Source: Rubrivivax sp. | GTDB taxonomy: Bacteria; Pseudomonadota; Gammaproteobacteria; Burkholderiales; Burkholderiaceae_C | Length of the DNA: 64,000 nt | Assembly (NCBI GenBank): GCA_030653385.1 | Contig: JAURZM010000069.1 | Location: 21,452-85,451 of the forward strand | Direction of reading: 5' to 3' | Part shown: piece by piece, positions 17,992-26,566 of the stretch | Position numbering within the stretch: the stretch's first letter is position 1 | How the letters are laid out: each line of letters starts with the position of its first letter | The notes under the pieces: generated by a model | What the model was told of the DNA's origin: nothing | What the model saw: only the letters and a program-made list of their open reading frames with translations | Databases searched by the model: none | Made by a program: the position numbers and the translations under genes

Positions 17992-18744
17992 GCCGTTTCG
18001 ATCGTTGCCGCCTACCGCTTTGTCGAACTTGCCGACTGCGCCGTCTTGCGCGACCCCCTTTTCGACCGTGCCCAGGCAGCGGGCCTGAAGGGCACCGTGC
18101 TGCTGGCGCCCGAAGGCATCAACTTCACGCTGGCCGGTGCGCCGGCCGCGATGCAGGGCTGGCTGGATGCACTGCTGGCCGATGCCCGATTCCAGGGTCT
18201 CGAACTCAAACAACACAACGCCACTGCCCTGCCCTTCAAGCGGCTTCGCGTGAAAGTCAAGCGCGAGATCATCCGCATGAACGAAAACGGTGTGCGCCCG
18301 CAGGCCGGGCGCGCACCGGCCGTCGACAGCCGCACGCTGGTGCGCTGGTTGGCCGACGGCCACTGCGACGAAGGTCGCCCGGTGGTGATGCTGGACACCC
18401 GCAACGGCTTCGAGGTGGACGCCGGCGCCTTCGAAGGTGCCATCGACTGGCGCCTGCAGAAGTTCAGCGACTTTCCGGCGGCGCTTGAAGCCCACCGTGC
18501 GCAGTTCGCAGGCAAGACGGTGGTCAGCTATTGCACCGGCGGCATCCGTTGCGAGAAGGCAGCGCTGTGGATGCGGGATGCCGGCATACCGCACGTGCTG
18601 CAGCTGGACGGCGGCATCCTGCGTTACTTCGAAGAAACGCCCGGTGCGCCGGGTTGGCAAGGCCGCTGTTTTGTCTTCGACGAACGGCTGGCACTCGACG
18701 ATCAGTTGCAGGGCCAGCCCGCAGCAGCAAAGGCCGCCGCCTGA
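17977..18744 (+). CDS. trhO: tRNA uridine(34) hydroxylase, rhodanese family
   Basis: This 255-residue TrhO/YceA-type enzyme catalyses oxygen-dependent 5-hydroxylation of uridine-34 in tRNA. The N-terminal acylphosphatase-like region (APEGINFTLAG) is followed by a rhodanese domain with active-site SYCTGGIRC (Cys about 186) and DTRNGFEVDAGAF before it. The start at 17977 opens the family domain; a longer frame reaches back into the decayed segment. The stop overlaps the next start (TGATG), so it is coupled to the hydrolase gene. Confidence 0.92.
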   Translation: MPHVDAVSIVAAYRFVELADCAVLRDPLFDRAQAAGLKGTVLLAPEGINFTLAGAPAAMQGWLDALLADARFQGLELKQHNATALPFKRLRVKVKREIIRMNENGVRPQAGRAPAVDSRTLVRWLADGHCDEGRPVVMLDTRNGFEVDAGAFEGAIDWRLQKFSDFPAALEAHRAQFAGKTVVSYCTGGIRCEKAALWMRDAGIPHVLQLDGGILRYFEETPGAPGWQGRCFVFDERLALDDQLQGQPAAAKAAA

Positions 18745-19694
18745 TGGGCCTGCTGCGCCGCCTGATCGGCCTGCTGCTGATCCTGAGCGCCATTGCGCTG
18801 GCGCTGTCACGCACGCCCGACTGGCCGGTGGAAACGCTGGTGGCACGCTGGGCGCCACCGCCGTCGGACTTCATCGAAGTCAAGGGCCAGCTCGTGCACC
18901 TGCGTGACGAAGGACCCCGCGACGACCCGCTGCCCATCGTGCTGGTGCACGGCACATCGGCCAGCCTGCACACCTGGGAAGGCTGGGTAAAGGTGCTCAA
19001 GCGCCAGCGGCGGGTCATCACCTTCGACCTGCCGGGCTTTGGCCTCACGGGGCCCTTCACCGGCGAGTACCCACGCGACAACTACCACGGCGACAACTAC
19101 GCCCGCTTCGTGCTGGACCTGCTGGACACGCTGAAGGTCGAACGTGTGGTCATCGGCGGCAACTCGCTGGGTGGCGAAGTGGCCTGGCGCACCGCCTTCC
19201 TGGCGCCGCAGCGGGTGGCTTCACTGGTGCTGGTGGACGCGGTCGGGCCGGCCTTCACGCCAATCGAAGTGCCCATCGGCTTTCAGCTGGCACGGGTGCC
19301 GCTGCTCAACCGCGTCAGTGAATGGGCGCTGCCGCGCGAACTGGTGCAGCAGGGTGTCGCCAGTGTCTACGGCGACCCGGCCAAGGTGACACCCGAGCTG
19401 GTGGACCGCTACTTCGAACTCACCTTGCGCGAAGGCAATCGCCGCGCGCTGCGCCTGCGCATGCAGGACCTGGTGATGGGCGAACATGCCGACCGCATCG
19501 GCACGCTGAAGCTGCCGACGCTGATCTTGTGGGGTGGTCGCGACCGTTTGATCCCGCCCGACACGGGCCGCCAGTTCCAGCAGCTGATCGCCGGCAGCCA
19601 ACTGCTGGTGTTCGAAGAACTGGGCCACGTGCCGCAAGAAGAGGACCCGGTCCGCACAGTGGTGCCGGTGCTGGCCTTCCTGGGGCTGGACTAG
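18744..19694 (+). CDS. Membrane-anchored alpha/beta hydrolase
   Basis: This 316-residue protein has an N-terminal transmembrane segment (about residues 3-22) and a classic alpha/beta hydrolase fold. It shows the HGTSAS oxyanion loop, nucleophile GGNSLGG, Asp in GGRDRLIPP and His in ELGHVPQEE. The substrate is unknown; similar proteins are esterases or epoxide/haloalkane hydrolase relatives. It is translated from the trhO overlap and is convergent with the zinc-ribbon gene. Confidence 0.85.
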   Translation: MGLLRRLIGLLLILSAIALALSRTPDWPVETLVARWAPPPSDFIEVKGQLVHLRDEGPRDDPLPIVLVHGTSASLHTWEGWVKVLKRQRRVITFDLPGFGLTGPFTGEYPRDNYHGDNYARFVLDLLDTLKVERVVIGGNSLGGEVAWRTAFLAPQRVASLVLVDAVGPAFTPIEVPIGFQLARVPLLNRVSEWALPRELVQQGVASVYGDPAKVTPELVDRYFELTLREGNRRALRLRMQDLVMGEHADRIGTLKLPTLILWGGRDRLIPPDTGRQFQQLIAGSQLLVFEELGHVPQEEDPVRTVVPVLAFLGLD

Positions 19695-19723
19695 GCCACC
19701 GAATCCGGACCACGCGGGGGTGC

Positions 19724-20146
19724 TCAGCGGTTCGGGATGGGCTTGGTCTCGGGCTCGGGCGGTGGCCGGCCGTCGTGGTGTTGTGTGCCCTGGTGCACCG
19801 CCGCCGTGCCCTGTTCACCACGCAGTGCGCGTGCAGCCATCGCCATCACACCCAGCGCCACCACGGCCAGCAAAAGCAGCAACACGATCCAGGGCCGCCA
19901 CCACAGGGCGCCGGGCTGCGACGATCGTGCCGGCGTGCGGCGCTGGGGCTTGGACAGCAAGCCTTGCCAGCCACAGCTGTCGTCCAGGCAGCGGTAGCGG
20001 CGCAGCCCGCTTTCGCCCGTGGCCTGTTCGTCGTGCGGCTGCCGATGCACACGCTTGACCTCACCCCCGCAACGGCTGCAGCGCTGCCGCGTGCTGCCGG
20101 ACCGGCCGGGAAGCGAGTGGCTGCTGGAGTGGGAAGAACGGGGCAT
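19724..20146 (-). CDS. Hypothetical zinc-ribbon membrane protein
   Basis: This 140-residue protein has a Ser/Arg-rich start and a four-cysteine zinc-ribbon (RCSRCGG, then CLDDSC after about 28 residues). One strong transmembrane helix (WWRPWIVLLLLLAVVALGVM, about residues 82-102) and a short polar, probably extracytoplasmic, tail follow. The cysteine spacing supports metal binding. I do not recognise a characterised family. The 171 bases upstream, to the selD remnant, contain nothing I can name. Confidence 0.6.
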   Translation of the reverse strand: MPRSSHSSSHSLPGRSGSTRQRCSRCGGEVKRVHRQPHDEQATGESGLRRYRCLDDSCGWQGLLSKPQRRTPARSSQPGALWWRPWIVLLLLLAVVALGVMAMAARALRGEQGTAAVHQGTQHHDGRPPPEPETKPIPNR

Positions 20147-20317
20147 GTGAAAACAGAGGGCGTGCGCGGGTGACAGCAGTTTCAGCGCGGAAGCGGGTCC
20201 GCCGCCTGCCAGGGCACGGGCCGCAGTGCGACTTATGCCGCGCCGGATGGGCGGCCGGGTCGGTCGCTTGACAGCGGTATCGGCCGCGGCGGCTGCTGGC
20301 TGAAGCCCTGTTGCGGG

Positions 20318-20862
20318 TCAGCGCACCAACCAGTCGGCCGCAGCGGCCTGGGAAGCAGCCACTTCGCCCACCACGGCGGCGGTTTCGAAGCCCTGACGCC
20401 GGAAGACGTCCAGCACCGCGTCGACGGCCTCCGGGGCACAAGCCAGCCGCCCGGCACACTGGGGCGCCACCTTTCAGCACACGGCCGATGGTCTGCGTGG
20501 ACAGCACCTGGATTGGCATGCCCACCAGCGCCAGCGCCATGATGGGCTTGCCACCCAGGGCATAGACATCGCTGATGGTGTCGGTGGCGGCCATGCGGCC
20601 AACGTCGAAAGGGTCGTCGACGATGGGCATGTAAAAAGTCGGTGGTGGCGATCAGCGCCTGCTCGTCGTTCAGTTGGTTGACAGCGGCATCGTCGCTGGT
20701 TTCGATACCCACCAGCAGTTCCTTGGGCACGGGCAGCGCGCTGGTGCCTTTCAGGATCTCGCTCAACACACCGGGTGCAATCTTGCAGCCACAACCACCG
20801 CCGTGGGACAAGGAAGTCAAGCGCGGTTCGGTGGCTGCCGGGGCGTTTTCGGTCGGGTTCAT
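20318..20862 (-). pseudogene. selD: Broken selenophosphate synthetase gene
   Basis: The first 75 codons match SelD (HGGGCGCKIAPGVL with the catalytic Cys, then VGIETSDDAAVNQLND). At a run of five A (plus strand 20633-20637) one extra base shifts the frame; restoring it gives MPIVDDPFDVGRMAATDTIS and LGGKPIMALALVGMP. After IGRVLKGGA near 20460 the sequence jumps, in yet another frame, to the extreme C-terminus APEAVDAVLDVFRRQGFETA, ending at 20318. About 500 bases of the central domain are missing. An intact SelD is about 350 residues, so this cannot make selenophosphate. It lies 78 bases downstream of egtD on the same strand. Confidence 0.88.
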
Positions 20863-20940
20863 GCGCGGGTGTCGGTGTTCATGGCAAGAGCTGAGCGGAC
20901 CTGGCGCTCGCTGCGGCCGGTCGCAGTGCCCTGCCCGCCG

Positions 20941-21918
20941 TCAAGCGGCCTGCGCCAGCATCACCGCAAACCAGCCCTGCGGATCGGTCCAGGTCTGCAC
21001 ACGGCCGAAGCCCGCTTCGTGAAGCAGCGCTTCGAAGTGGGGGCGGGTCCATTTGTAGGCGTTTTCGGTGTGGATGCGTTCACCGGCGGCAAAGTGGCGT
21101 TCGCCACCCGGCCACTGCACGCTGAGCGCCTGGCGCGCCTGCAGGTGCATCTCGACACGGCCGGCAGACACATCGGCATCTGCGTTGAAAAACGCCACGT
21201 GTTGCCACTGGCGCAGGTCGAAGTTGCTGCCCACCAGGCGGTTCAGGTGGCGCAGCAGATTCAGATTGAAGGCCGCGGTCACGCCCAGTGCATCGTCGTA
21301 GGCCGGCTCCAGCACAGCGGCTGGCTTGAGCAGATCAACACCGATCAAGAGCGCTCCACCTGCACTGATGTCACGTGCCTGGCGCAGCAGCTGCACGGCC
21401 GCGGGAGGCGCAAAGTTGCCGATGCTGGAACCAGGGTAGAACACCAGCGCTGGCGATTCCACCAGGCCCGCCGGCAAGGCCAGGCGGGACGAAAAGTCCA
21501 GGCCCACACCCACGGTCTGCACGGCTGGGTGCTGGCGCTGCAGCTGCACCAGGGCCTGTCGCAGGAAGTCGATCGAGATGTCCACCGCCACATACCGTTC
21601 CAGCTGGAAGGGGCCCAGCAGGCGTGCCGCCTTTTCGCAGCTGCCTGCACCCAGGTCGATCATCGTCGCGCCCGCACCCACGGCACCGTGCACGGCGTCG
21701 GTGATGGCCGCCGCGTGGGCACTGAGGATGGCCGCTTCGGTGCGTGTGGGGTAGTACTCGTCCAGCTGCGTGATGGCATCGAACAGGCGCGAACCCAGCG
21801 GGTCGTAGAAAAACTTGGGGCTGGCGTGGGCCTGTGATGCCTGCAGGCCCTGCACCGCTTCGGCGGCCAGCTGGGCGGCGTCGGGCACGTGCAACTGGAT
21901 GAACCGGGTCTCGTGCAT
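20941..21918 (-). CDS. egtD: L-histidine N-alpha-methyltransferase
   Basis: This 325-residue SAM-dependent enzyme trimethylates histidine to hercynine, the first step of ergothioneine synthesis. The N-terminal family motif PKFFYDPLGSRLFD is followed by the SAM site IDLGAGSCEKA, by YPGSSIGNF, and by the C-terminal ENAYKW region that binds histidine. The start at 21918 (MHETRF) matches the usual N-terminus; the longer frame adds 41 Cys/Arg-rich residues without similarity. It is divergent from egtB with 205 bases between, which should hold both promoters. The selD remnant follows in the same direction. Confidence 0.92.
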   Translation of the reverse strand: MHETRFIQLHVPDAAQLAAEAVQGLQASQAHASPKFFYDPLGSRLFDAITQLDEYYPTRTEAAILSAHAAAITDAVHGAVGAGATMIDLGAGSCEKAARLLGPFQLERYVAVDISIDFLRQALVQLQRQHPAVQTVGVGLDFSSRLALPAGLVESPALVFYPGSSIGNFAPPAAVQLLRQARDISAGGALLIGVDLLKPAAVLEPAYDDALGVTAAFNLNLLRHLNRLVGSNFDLRQWQHVAFFNADADVSAGRVEMHLQARQALSVQWPGGERHFAAGERIHTENAYKWTRPHFEALLHEAGFGRVQTWTDPQGWFAVMLAQAA

Positions 21919-22123
21919 GCGCGTGTCCTGCAAGGGCTTCGGGTGGCACGCCGACCAGCAGCGCAAGAACCTGGCAACGCACCAGGCGCAGGGCCGCGAA
22001 TGTAGCAGCGTTGGGCGCTTCTGTCGGTGCAGGGTCAACAAGCCGCCCCTGGGTGCGCGGGCACACGGTGGCGCCGGTGCAGAGTCTGTAGGCTGCTGCC
22101 GTCAAACCGCGACTGGAGGCCCC

Positions 22124-23479
22124 ATGAGCCAGACTGCACGCCACCCGCCGCAACACCCCCGCCAGGGGCAGCCCAGCGCATCGCCCCTGGCTGCGCGGTA
22201 CGCGCACGTCCGCCAGCAAACGCTGATGCTCGCCGCACCCCTTGGAGAGGCCGACTGCCAGGTGCAGTCCATGCCCGAGGCCAGCCCCGTGAAGTGGCAC
22301 CTGGCCCACGTCACCTGGTTCTTCGAGACCTTTGTGCTGGAACGTTTTGAGGCCGACTTCAAGCCCTTCGACGCCAACTTCCGCGTGCTCTTCAACAGCT
22401 ACTACCAGGGTGTGGGCGAGCAGCACCCACGTGCGCAGCGGGGGCTGGTCACGCGGCCCGACCTGGCCCGTGTGCTGGCCTACCGCCAGGCCGTGGACCA
22501 ACGCATCGCCGAGCTGTTGGCCACCGCGCAGACCGGTGGACCGACCGCCGCATGTGCCCTGCTCATCGAACTGGGTATGCAGCACGAACAGCAGCATCAG
22601 GAGCTGATCCTCACCGACGTGCTGCACCTGCTGTCGTGCAACCCGCTGGCACCGGTCTACCAGCCACGCTGGCCGCTGGCGGCCGTTGCGCCACTCTCAC
22701 TGCAGTGGGAGGCCCAAGCCGGAGGGTTGGTGGAGATCGGCCACCACGGCCCGGGCTTTGCGTTCGACAACGAAAGCCCGCGCCACCGCCACTGGCTGCA
22801 GCCCTACGCACTGGCCAACCGCCCGGTGAGCCACGGCGAGTGGGCGCAGTTCGTGGCCGACGGCGCCTACCGCAGCCCCCGCTGGTGGACCGCCGCCGGC
22901 TGGGACTGGGTGCGGTCTCAGCGGATCGAAGCGCCGCTGTACTGGCGGTCCAGCGACAGCGGCGAAGGCCATCGCCAGTGGCACAGCTTCACCTTGCATG
23001 GCCTGGTGCCCATCGACAGCGCCACACCCATCACCCACATCAGCTGGTTCGAAGCCGATGCCTTTGCGCGCTGGTGGTCGGCACAGCACCCGGGGCGGCC
23101 CGCGGCCCGCCTGCCCACCGAAGCCGAGTGGGAACATGCCGCAGACGCGCTGACCGCGGCGCAGTTGAACCAGGGCAATTTCATGGAGTCAGGCGCCTTG
23201 CACCCGATGCCGGCAGCCAGTGCACACGCGGGCCTGGTGCAATTGCTGGGCGACGTCTGGGAATGGACCGCCAGCAGCTACCTGCCCTACCCGGGCTTCA
23301 AGGCGGCGGAAGGTGCCGTCGGTGAATACAACGGCAAGTTCATGGTCAACCAGATGGTGCTGCGCGGCGGTTCATGTGCCACGCCGCGCAGCCACATTCG
23401 CAGCAGCTACCGCAACTTCTTTCCCACCGACACCCGCTGGCAGTTCAACGGGCTTCGCCTCGCACGCGACAACAGCTGA
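22124..23479 (+). CDS. egtB: Hercynine-dependent sulfoxide synthase (EgtB family; SenA not excluded)
   Basis: This 451-residue non-haem iron enzyme has an N-terminal DinB-like domain (WHLAHVTWFFETF and HEQQHQELI supply the three-His iron site). A C-terminal FGE-sulfatase domain carries SHGEWAQFV, RLPTEAEWEHA, LGDVWEWTAS and the terminal RGGSCATPRSHIRSSYRNFF. EgtB joins a thiol donor to hercynine with oxygen. The related SenA uses a selenosugar; sequence reading alone cannot fully separate them, but the fold and motifs fit the common EgtB type. TGGAGG precedes the ATG. EgtC and EgtE are not in the window. Confidence 0.88.
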   Translation: MSQTARHPPQHPRQGQPSASPLAARYAHVRQQTLMLAAPLGEADCQVQSMPEASPVKWHLAHVTWFFETFVLERFEADFKPFDANFRVLFNSYYQGVGEQHPRAQRGLVTRPDLARVLAYRQAVDQRIAELLATAQTGGPTAACALLIELGMQHEQQHQELILTDVLHLLSCNPLAPVYQPRWPLAAVAPLSLQWEAQAGGLVEIGHHGPGFAFDNESPRHRHWLQPYALANRPVSHGEWAQFVADGAYRSPRWWTAAGWDWVRSQRIEAPLYWRSSDSGEGHRQWHSFTLHGLVPIDSATPITHISWFEADAFARWWSAQHPGRPAARLPTEAEWEHAADALTAAQLNQGNFMESGALHPMPAASAHAGLVQLLGDVWEWTASSYLPYPGFKAAEGAVGEYNGKFMVNQMVLRGGSCATPRSHIRSSYRNFFPTDTRWQFNGLRLARDNS

Positions 23480-23511
23480 AAGGACCCGCGCGCCACGCGG
23501 CCAGCCGACGT

Positions 23512-24639
23512 TCAGGGCTTGGCCTGGGCCGGCGAGCCGGCCGCTGCCGTGCCGACGGGCGGTGCGCGGAACTTGGCTTCGCGCATCAACACGCGGTGGA
23601 AGCTGTCCGCCCTGTCGAGCCAGCTCAGGAAGGCCGGTCCTTTCAGGTTCGAGGGCTTGAAGGCACCCCGCGCCATGAAGGCCTGCCATTCCGGCAGCGC
23701 CATCACCTTTTCCAGCAGCTGGCTGTAGTAGGCCACCTGCTCGGCGGTGGCACCCGGCGTCGTGAAAATGCCGCGCATCATCAGGTACTGCACTGGCACC
23801 CCGAAAGACATGCAGGTGGGCAGGTCGGACCAGGCCTGCTGGGCCGTGATCTTGGCCGGGTATTCCAGCGGCCGGCCATCAAACACACACAGCGGCCGCA
23901 GCGCACCTTCGCGCCACAGCTTTTCACCTTCGATGGGGTTGTTGACGGTCATGTCGACCTCACCGGCGGCCAGCGCACGCGCCACGTCGCCGCCGCCCTT
24001 CAATGCCACGTAGCTGATGCGGGTGGAGGCTGCGGTTTCGAGCAGCACACTGATGATCTGGTCTTCCTGGCGGCTGCCGGTGCCGCCAAGTTTCATGCTG
24101 CCGGGTGGCCGCTTGCGCAGTTCTTCCACCAGCTCACCGCTTGTTTTGTAGGGCGAAGTGGCATTCACCCACAGCACAAACTGGTCCAAGGCCAGCATCT
24201 GCACCGGGGTGATGTCACGCCAGCTGAAGGCGGTCCCGGTGGCCAGTGGCGTGGTGAACAGGTTCGACAGCGAAATCAGCAGCACGTGCGGGTTGCCAAC
24301 CGCTGCCTTGGTGTGCAACAGCCCTTCGATGCCCGAATTGCCGGACCGGTTGACCACGTTCAGTGGCTGCTGCATCAGGCCCTTGTCAGTGACCAGCTTC
24401 TGGATGAAACGGGCCATCTGGTCGGCACCGCCGCCGGTGCCGGCCGGTACCACCAGTTCGACGGGTGCCGTGGGTTGCCAGGCCTGCGCCGCGGGGGCCA
24501 TGGCGCTCAGGCTCAGCGCCAGGGTCAAGCCGGCCAGACAGCGACCGCGACGCAGGCGCGTGGGCTTGACCACTGCAGAGCGAAAACGAGCGCAAGGCGT
24601 CGGGGCGGGCTGGATGGGCAGGGCAAAAACAGACGTCAT
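23512..24639 (-). CDS. TctC/Bug-family tripartite tricarboxylate transporter binding protein
   Basis: This 375-residue periplasmic solute-binding protein has a long signal region ending near APAAQA-WQP, after which VELVVPAGTGGGADQMAR is the diagnostic Bug motif. The domain continues with GTGSRQED and YVALKGGGDVARALAAGEVD. Such proteins capture carboxylates or other small ligands for TctAB permeases. No permease genes lie nearby, which is common for the greatly expanded Bug family in Burkholderiales. The ligand is unknown. Confidence 0.88.
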   Translation of the reverse strand: MTSVFALPIQPAPTPCARFRSAVVKPTRLRRGRCLAGLTLALSLSAMAPAAQAWQPTAPVELVVPAGTGGGADQMARFIQKLVTDKGLMQQPLNVVNRSGNSGIEGLLHTKAAVGNPHVLLISLSNLFTTPLATGTAFSWRDITPVQMLALDQFVLWVNATSPYKTSGELVEELRKRPPGSMKLGGTGSRQEDQIISVLLETAASTRISYVALKGGGDVARALAAGEVDMTVNNPIEGEKLWREGALRPLCVFDGRPLEYPAKITAQQAWSDLPTCMSFGVPVQYLMMRGIFTTPGATAEQVAYYSQLLEKVMALPEWQAFMARGAFKPSNLKGPAFLSWLDRADSFHRVLMREAKFRAPPVGTAAAGSPAQAKP

Positions 24640-24802
24640 GGGGTGCTCGGTTGCTAGCCCCTAGTATGGCAATCGGGGGGTGCCGAGACTGTAACCGTGC
24701 GATCACAGCGCGCCCGCTGGCAGCAACCAAGTCCAAAGCGCGCAACTCCGTCACACACGCGGCCGACGCGCCGGGGCCGAGCCGTGCTGCACACCCAGCT
24801 TC

Positions 24803-25861
24803 TCAGCGCGCCGCTTTGACCTCGGCCTGGATCTCTTCGAGGGTGGCCAGCTTCTGTGGCGTGGCCAGCAACGCTTGCTCGGCCATGGCAAAGGCGGGAT
24901 CGATGGCCAGCGCCTGGCCAAAGGCCTGGCGAGCTTCGTCGAAGCGATTTTCGTCCAGCAGCTTCAGGCCGTTGGCAAACTGGGCGTAGGCGGCCCAGCT
25001 TTTGGTGTGCACACGGTTCACCGCGGGTGGGATGTCGCGGATGTCCATGGCCTGCAGGATGCCGTGCACCACCCTTTTTTGCAGCTCGAAGAACTCAAGC
25101 TGCCGGCCTTCGGCCTGCTGCACGCCCAGCACGCGGCCGGCCATCACATCGGACACCGCGGTGTTGATGCGGTAACGGCCCGAACCCGGCCCGGCAGGCC
25201 CGGCTTCGTTGTAGACCGAACCCGCGATGACCGTGCCCGCACCCAGCAGGCGAGCCGGCGCGGCCACCGTGGCCGGGTCCACCAGCGGGCTGGCCGCGAG
25301 CTTGAGCTCCTGCACCAGCGTGTCCACCTTCTCACGTTCCAGCAGCGTCAGGCCGGGCACCTGCGACAGGTCGGTGGTGATCATCGCCATCACGGCGCGG
25401 TTGAAGGGTGCGCTGCCGGTTGCGGCGCCCGAGGGCCCCTGGTTGGCCAGCGGGAACAGTGCCACGTGCAAGCGGTCGGTGACGGTGTGAGGCGCGGCCT
25501 GCTCGCGCAAGGCGACGCGGCGCGCGAAACGTCGGGCCGCCTCGCGGTCCAGCAGCGTCAGGTAACCACGCACGGCTTTTGTGCGCGCCAGGTGCACCGG
25601 CGCGACGCGCGCCAGCTCGCGCCAGGCCACGATGGCACCGTCCACGTCGTTGGCCAGCAGCGCCACGGCGCCCTGTTGGTAGAGCTGCTCAGTGCGGGCC
25701 TGCCCGGCGGGGTCCACCGGCTTCTTGGCCGACTGCGTGTGCAACTGCCGGCTTTGCCAGCTTTGCCAGCTGTCACGCCAGCTGGCGCAGCCCGACAGCC
25801 ACAGTGCACCCAGCGCCAACACCATCAGCATCAGCCTGCGGGTCTGAAATGCGGTTTTCAT
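24803..25861 (-). CDS. Lipoprotein with CsgG/FlgO-like domain and C-terminal TPR
   Basis: This 352-residue lipoprotein has lipobox LSGC at residues 23-26. A helical repeat region (about 55-115) precedes a CsgG/FlgO-type domain (about 130-250; LHVALFPLANQG, ITTDLSQVPGLTLLEREKVD). A TPR unit follows near the C-terminus (ANGLKLLDENRFDEARQAFGQALAIDP). CsgG-like domains occur in secretion pores and in the flagellar outer-membrane protein FlgO, but this copy is not next to flagellar or curli genes. It likely sits at the outer membrane. It shares a strand with the adjacent GST gene. Confidence 0.72.
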   Translation of the reverse strand: MKTAFQTRRLMLMVLALGALWLSGCASWRDSWQSWQSRQLHTQSAKKPVDPAGQARTEQLYQQGAVALLANDVDGAIVAWRELARVAPVHLARTKAVRGYLTLLDREAARRFARRVALREQAAPHTVTDRLHVALFPLANQGPSGAATGSAPFNRAVMAMITTDLSQVPGLTLLEREKVDTLVQELKLAASPLVDPATVAAPARLLGAGTVIAGSVYNEAGPAGPGSGRYRINTAVSDVMAGRVLGVQQAEGRQLEFFELQKRVVHGILQAMDIRDIPPAVNRVHTKSWAAYAQFANGLKLLDENRFDEARQAFGQALAIDPAFAMAEQALLATPQKLATLEEIQAEVKAAR

Positions 25862-25867
25862 GTGAGC

Positions 25868-26491
25868 TCAGCCCATGCCGTTGTCGGCGTGCAATTGGTA
25901 CCCTGGCCGCGTGGCCAGCCGCGCCTGCCAGTTGGCCACGGCCGCCAGCGGCGGGCGTTCGATGGGCGCCAGTTGCCAGCGGCAGGCCGACAGGCCCAGC
26001 ACGATGTCGGCCAGCGTGAACTTCTCGCCCGCCACGAAGGCACCGCTGCGCGCCAGTTGATCGTCAAGGATGCGCATGTGGCGGTTCCAGCTGGCCACGC
26101 TGTTCTGCATCTCGGTTTTGTTGTCGTAGCGTGGGTCCTGCCGCACCAGCGCCATGAAGATGTAGCGCCAGGCGTTGTTCAGTTCGGTGGCCTGCCAGTC
26201 CATCCATTGCTCCACCAGCGCCCGTTTGCGCGGTGCGGTGGGCAGCAGGTCGGTGCGTTGTTCGCGTGCCGCCAGGTAGCGGCAGATGCTGTTGCTTTCC
26301 CACAGCGTGAAGTCGCCGTCACGCAACACCGGCACCAGGCCGTTGGGGTTGAGCGCCAGAAACGCCGGCAGCTGGGTGTCGCGGTGGCCGCTGCCCCAGG
26401 GCTGCAGGTCCACCGGCAGGTCCAGTTCCGCGCACAGCCAGAGCACTTTGCGCACGTTGATCGACGTGGGCTTGCCCAGCAGCGTGATCAT
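25868..26491 (-). CDS. Glutathione S-transferase family protein
   Basis: This 207-residue protein has a thioredoxin-like N-domain (MITLLGKPTSINVRKVLWLC, NPNGLVPVL cis-Pro motif, ESNSICRYLA glutathione-binding motif) and an all-helical C-domain (FTLADIVLG). The Ser in TSINVRK is the likely catalytic residue. The specific substrate is unknown. It stands 6 bases upstream of the lipoprotein gene, suggesting cotranscription, and is separated from the dehydratase gene by a dispersed repeat. Confidence 0.9.
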   Translation of the reverse strand: MITLLGKPTSINVRKVLWLCAELDLPVDLQPWGSGHRDTQLPAFLALNPNGLVPVLRDGDFTLWESNSICRYLAAREQRTDLLPTAPRKRALVEQWMDWQATELNNAWRYIFMALVRQDPRYDNKTEMQNSVASWNRHMRILDDQLARSGAFVAGEKFTLADIVLGLSACRWQLAPIERPPLAAVANWQARLATRPGYQLHADNGMG

Positions 26492-26530
26492 GTCAGTACC
26501 GCCCGGCCGTTCCGAAGGTACTGACCACCC

Positions 26531-26565
26531 TCTCGGGGGGCAGCGAACGCAGTGAGCGTGGGGGT
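26531..26565 (-). repeat. Dispersed GC repeat (family B), copy 1
   Basis: The unit has the pattern CnGn, AGCGAACGCAGTGAGC, then TGGGGGT, filling most of the 75-base gap between the dehydratase stop and the GST start. Close relatives lie at 48289-48327 (inverted) and 51097-51134. Such copies sit just before start codons. Confidence 0.75.
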
Positions 26566-26566
26566 T

